NCBI RefSeq assembly: GCF_001999765.1 | Contig: NZ_MTIC01000013.1 | Location: 1-64,000, forward strand | Source of the DNA: Sinomonas mesophila | Lineage (GTDB): Bacteria; Actinomycetota; Actinomycetes; Actinomycetales; Micrococcaceae | Length of the DNA stretch: 64,000 nucleotides | Direction: 5' to 3' | In this document: in pieces, positions 60,701 through 64,000 of the stretch | How positions within the stretch are numbered: position 1 is the first letter of the stretch | Layout of the letters: each line of letters starts with the position of its first letter | Program-made: the position numbers and the translations under genes | Notes under the pieces: generated by a model | What the model saw: only the letters and a program-made list of their open reading frames with translations | What the model was told of the DNA's origin: nothing | Database searches by the model: none

Positions 60701-60771
60701 GCTGTTCATCCTAGCCGCGCGCAGGGGCCGCGTTTCTGCCACGTAAACCCCCTCAGGGGTACGCTCCCCTC

Positions 60772-61461
60772 ATGACTCACGACTTCCTCGTGGCCTGCGC
60801 GCACGGAACCAGCAACACCGAGGGCAAGGCAGCGATCCTCGAGGTCGTCGAGCAGATCCGCGCCGCCCGCCCGGGACTGACGGTCCTGGACGCGTACGTC
60901 GATGTCCACGGCCCCGAGCTGCCCGAGGTCGTGGCGGGCCTGCCCGAGGGCGCGCGCGCCGTCGTCGTCCCCCTCCTGCTGACCGTGGGTTACCACGTCA
61001 AGGTGGACATCGCGAAGGCCGTCACGTCGCGGCCGGGAACGCTCGCGGCCGGGCCGCTCGGCCCGGACGAGCGCCTCGCCGGGCTGCTCGCCGAGCGCCT
61101 CCAGGAGGCGGGCCTCGGGGCGGACGACGCCGTGGTCCTCGCCGCCGCAGGCTCGTCGAACCCGCGCGCGGCGGTCGATATCGAGCGGCTCGCCGACATG
61201 CTGCGCCACCGCGTCCCGAACCGCATCCTGCCCGGCTACGGCGCGAGCGCGAGCCCGAGCGTCCCCGAGGCAGTCGCGGAGCTGCGCGAGGAGGAGGTAG
61301 GCCGCATCGTCGTGGCGAGCTACCTCCTCGCCCCCGGGTACTTCCACGACCAGCTGGCCAAGGCCGGCGCCGACGCCGTCGCCGCGCCGCTCCTGCCGTC
61401 CCCCGTCATCGCCGAGCTCGCCCTGGACCGGTACGACGCGGCCCTCGCCGCCGCGCAGTGA
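60772..61461 (+). CDS. Sirohydrochlorin chelatase (CbiX/SirB family)
   Basis: This 229-residue enzyme inserts ferrous iron into sirohydrochlorin to give siroheme, needed by the reductase downstream. It is a two-lobed CbiX protein: the first lobe has CAHGTSN (H11) and a second His in GYHVKVDI; the second lobe has AAAGSSN and YFHDQL. TACGCT (60760-60765) lies 6 nt before the ATG. The stop overlaps the MFS start (GTGA). Confidence 0.88.
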   Translation: MTHDFLVACAHGTSNTEGKAAILEVVEQIRAARPGLTVLDAYVDVHGPELPEVVAGLPEGARAVVVPLLLTVGYHVKVDIAKAVTSRPGTLAAGPLGPDERLAGLLAERLQEAGLGADDAVVLAAAGSSNPRAAVDIERLADMLRHRVPNRILPGYGASASPSVPEAVAELREEEVGRIVVASYLLAPGYFHDQLAKAGADAVAAPLLPSPVIAELALDRYDAALAAAQ

Positions 61462-62696
61462 CCCCGGGCGCAGCGACACCGCGCTCGACGACTGGCCCCA
61501 CCCCCGAGCTCGCGGGGCGGCCCGCCATCCTCGTCGTGCTCGTCGCCGCGATGGGCGTCGGGCCCCTGCTCAACTATGGCCTGAGCGCCGTGAGCCCCCT
61601 CATCATCGCGGACCTCGGCATCAGCCAGTCCCAGTTCGGCATCCTCGCCGGGGCGGTGTTCGCGTCCGCGGCGGTCAGCAGCTTCTCGCTCGGGCGGCTC
61701 AGCGACCGCACGACGACGCGCCAGCAGCTCGTCGTCATCTTCGGCGGGACCGCCGTCGCGCTCGTCGCCGCGGCCCTCGCAGGCAGCTACTGGCTCCTGC
61801 TCGCGGCCTCGCTCCTGGCCGGGCCCGCGCAGTCGCTCTCGAACCCCACGACCAACCGCGTCATCGTCACGGACGTCCCGCACGCCAAGCGCGCAGGCTG
61901 GATCGGCGTCAAGCAGTCCGGCGTCCAGGCGAGCCAGCTCTTCGCCGGCCTCTTCTTCCCCGCCATCTCGCTGTGGCTCGGCTGGCACGGAGCCTTCGGC
62001 CTCGCCGCCGCCGTCGCCCTCGGGCTCCTCGCGTTCGGGCTCCTGACGGTCCCGCGGCAGCCGCCCCGTCCGCGCACGGCGAAGCGCGGCTCGGGCGGCA
62101 CGCTCGGCTTCCCCGTGTGGCTCTTCGCGGGTTTCGCGTTCTGCTCGGGCCTGGGCATGCAGGCCACGAACGTCTACCTGCCGCTCTTCGCCGTGCGGGA
62201 GCTCGGCTTCCCCCTCGTCCTCGCGGGCGCGGCCGCGGGCGTCTCGGGGATCGTCGGGGTCACCTCGCGCATCATGTGGGGGCGCCGCATGGCCCGCGGC
62301 GCGCGGCCCTCCGGCCTCCTTGCGGTCCTCGCCGTGGGAGCGGTTGCGGGCATCGCGTGCCTGCTCGGGGCGGGGGCGTGGCACGCGCCCGCGCTCCTGT
62401 GGGCCGGCGTCGCGCTCCACGGGGCGACCGTGCTGGGAGCCAACGTCATCACGAACGCCGCCGTGCTCGTCGTCGTGCCCGCCGAGCGCATCGGCGCGGC
62501 CTCCGGCGTCCTCTCGATGGGCATGTACGCCGGCTTCGCGCTCGGGCCGCTGCTCATGGGCGTCCTCGCCGACGCCACGGGCGCGTTCGACGCCGGGTGG
62601 GTCGCCGTGGGTGCCGGCTACGCCGTCTGCCTCCTGCTCGCCCTGTGGCTCCGCCGCTACGGCGCGACGCACCCGTGGAGCTCGTTCCAGCGCTAG
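61458..62696 (+). CDS. MFS transporter
   Basis: This 412-residue protein has about 12 membrane helices and MFS segments GRLSDRTTTRQQ and GVKQSGVQASQLFAGLF. It resembles CynX/NarK-like nitrate, nitrite or cyanate families only loosely. Its place between the siroheme chelatase and a sulfite/nitrite reductase suggests a sulfur or nitrogen oxyanion. The GTG start overlaps the chelatase stop by 4 nt. Confidence 0.8.
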   Translation: MTPGAATPRSTTGPTPELAGRPAILVVLVAAMGVGPLLNYGLSAVSPLIIADLGISQSQFGILAGAVFASAAVSSFSLGRLSDRTTTRQQLVVIFGGTAVALVAAALAGSYWLLLAASLLAGPAQSLSNPTTNRVIVTDVPHAKRAGWIGVKQSGVQASQLFAGLFFPAISLWLGWHGAFGLAAAVALGLLAFGLLTVPRQPPRPRTAKRGSGGTLGFPVWLFAGFAFCSGLGMQATNVYLPLFAVRELGFPLVLAGAAAGVSGIVGVTSRIMWGRRMARGARPSGLLAVLAVGAVAGIACLLGAGAWHAPALLWAGVALHGATVLGANVITNAAVLVVVPAERIGAASGVLSMGMYAGFALGPLLMGVLADATGAFDAGWVAVGAGYAVCLLLALWLRRYGATHPWSSFQR

Positions 62697-62812
62697 GTGA
62701 GTCAAGCCTTCCCCGTCACAATGCGCGGGTATGCGACGAAATGTGTCCTCGGGTGACCCTCCGTGTCACAGGGCGTAGGGCGGGACCGCGTGGCGTCCGT
62801 ACCCTCGAATGC

Positions 62813-64000
62813 ATGAGTGAGACTGCTGCACCCGAGCGCACGGAGCGATCCGCCCGCGCGGCCGAGGCCCCGGCGCGGCCGGCCCGTCCCCGCGCGTCCA
62901 AGCCCAACGGGCAGTGGAAGGTGGACGGGACCACCCCGCTCAACGCCAACGAGGCCTGGAAGCAGGAGGACGGCGGGCTCAGCGTCCGCGAGCGCATCGA
63001 GACGATCTACGCCCAGGGCGGCTTCGACTCGATCGACCCGACCGACCTGCACGGCCGCTTCCGCTGGTGGGGCCTCTACACCCAGCGCAAGCCCGGGATC
63101 GACGGCGGCAAGACCGCCACGCTTGAGCCGCACGAGCTCGAGGACCGCTACTTCATGATGCGCGTGCGCATCGACGGCGGCGCGCTCACCACCGAGCAGC
63201 TGCGTGTCATCGGCCAGATCTCGGTCGACTTCGCGCGCGGCACTGCGGACATCACCGACCGCCAGAACATCCAGCTCCACTGGGTCGAGGTCGAGGACGT
63301 GCCGGAGATCTGGCGCCGCCTCGAGTCCGTGGGCCTCTACACGACCGAGGCCTGCGGCGACGTCCCGCGCGTCATCCTCGGCTCGCCCGTGGCCGGCATC
63401 GCCGCGGACGAGATCCTCGACCCGACGCCGCAGATCCAGGAGATCGCCGAGCGCTACATCGGCGACGAGTCCTTCGCGAACCTGCCGCGCAAGTTCAAGT
63501 CCGCGATCACGGGCCACCCGTCCCAGGACGTCGTGCACGAGATCAACGACATCGCGCTCGTCGGCGTCGTGCACCCCGAGCTCGGCCCCGGCTACGACCT
63601 GTGGGTCGGCGGCGGGCTCTCGACGGCGGCGCACCTCGCCGTGCGCCTCGGCACCTTCGTCGAGCCCTCCCGCGCCGCCGAGGTGTGGGCCGGCGTCACG
63701 AGCATCTTCCGCGACTACGGCTACCGCCGCCTGCGCAACCGGGCCCGCCTCAAGTACCTCGTCCAGGACTGGGGTGCCGAGAAGTTCCGCCAGGTCCTCG
63801 AGACCGAGTACCTCTCCGCGCCGCTCCCGGACGGCCCCGCCGCCGTCAAGCCGTCGACGCCGGGCGACCACGTGGGCGTGCACGCGCAGAAGGACGGGAA
63901 GTTCTACATCGGCGCGACGCCGACCGTGGGCCGCGTCTCGGGCGAGATCCTGCTCCAGCTCGCGGACCTCATCGAGGCCCACGGCTCCCAGCGCCTGCGC
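62813..64000 (+). CDS. Ferredoxin-dependent sulfite/nitrite reductase, N-terminal part
   Basis: The first 396 residues of a siroheme [4Fe-4S] reductase are visible; the gene is cut by the right window edge. Family blocks are FRWWGLYTQRKPGIDGG, YFMMRVRIDGGALTTEQLR, DITDRQNIQLHWVEVEDVP and TTEACGDVPRVILGSPVAG. A Pro/Ala/Arg-rich extension of about 30 residues starts the protein. The siroheme-ligating Cys motifs lie outside the window. Sulfite reductase (SirA) is favoured over nitrite reductase by family resemblance, not proven. TACCCT (62800-62805) lies 7 nt before the ATG. Confidence 0.88.
   Translation, partial: MSETAAPERTERSARAAEAPARPARPRASKPNGQWKVDGTTPLNANEAWKQEDGGLSVRERIETIYAQGGFDSIDPTDLHGRFRWWGLYTQRKPGIDGGKTATLEPHELEDRYFMMRVRIDGGALTTEQLRVIGQISVDFARGTADITDRQNIQLHWVEVEDVPEIWRRLESVGLYTTEACGDVPRVILGSPVAGIAADEILDPTPQIQEIAERYIGDESFANLPRKFKSAITGHPSQDVVHEINDIALVGVVHPELGPGYDLWVGGGLSTAAHLAVRLGTFVEPSRAAEVWAGVTSIFRDYGYRRLRNRARLKYLVQDWGAEKFRQVLETEYLSAPLPDGPAAVKPSTPGDHVGVHAQKDGKFYIGATPTVGRVSGEILLQLADLIEAHGSQRLR

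Noticed and set aside
1-64000. Prophage, insertion sequence or tRNA-linked island
   Set aside because: No integrase, transposase, phage structural gene or tRNA was recognised; only the repeat arrays look mobile.

Overview
The window is a 64 kb stretch of a very GC-rich actinobacterial chromosome. GC-biased third codon positions, TAGRRT-type -10 boxes placed 6-9 nt before start codons (probable leaderless mRNAs), an LAxTG sortase-type sorting signal, a menaquinone pathway with a MenJ-like reductase, and actinobacterial-style paa and bkd clusters all point to Micrococcaceae (Arthrobacter/Sinomonas-like). That genus guess is inference. No rRNA, tRNA, CRISPR, transposase or prophage gene was seen. 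No stretch over 300 bases lacks a gene.

Layout. 0-4.5 kb: start of ptsI (enzyme I), a divergent TetR regulator, and the mannitol PTS permease and dehydrogenase (mtlA, mtlD). 4.7-8.7 kb: a lipoprotein sugar dehydrogenase, then paaI-paaK-paaR. 8.8-12.1 kb: pta-ackA. 12.1-16.3 kb: SnoaL-like protein, TetR plus alpha/beta hydrolase, and an S9 oligopeptidase. 16.5-21.8 kb: a surface/exopolysaccharide module (DUF4012 protein, LANTG surface protein, low-Mr tyrosine phosphatase, BY-kinase). 21.9-23.1 kb: a subtilase without a signal peptide. 23.3-28.1 kb: paaABCDE plus a PaaG-like isomerase. 29-34.4 kb: an Lrp regulator divergent from a branched-chain 2-oxoacid dehydrogenase operon (E1a, E1b, E2) and an MBL-fold protein. 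34.4-38.2 kb: a MinD-like ATPase, an MFS transporter and a PAP2 phosphatase. 38.2-44.2 kb: a LacI-controlled fructoside uptake operon (ABC importer plus GH32). 44.3-58.8 kb: menC, menD, menF, menG, menJ and a polyprenyl diphosphate synthase, interrupted by an M50-like protein, PhoX, an intradiol dioxygenase-like lipoprotein and an amino-acid ABC importer. 59-64 kb: a DUF559-type protein, a SMI1/KNR4 protein, and a sirohydrochlorin chelatase, MFS transporter and sulfite/nitrite reductase (cut by the window edge).

Regulation can be read at several points. Two mirror-image promoters, each with TATAGC-N3-GCTATA in the spacer, tie the first TetR protein to both itself and ptsI. Two ACCGNNCGTTCRTT-type sites overlap the promoters of paaI and paaA, so the two distant paa clusters probably share the PaaR-like repressor. 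Three ACACGTGT sites tie the LacI protein to its own gene and to the fructoside operon.

The most unusual structure is a family of 21-bp repeats with a GCGGGGTCA core. Five arrays sit at gene 3' ends, four of them between convergent genes, and several gene stop codons fall inside the repeat. A second 21-bp repeat (core ATGGGGGC) builds both interdomain linkers of the E2 protein, in opposite orientations.
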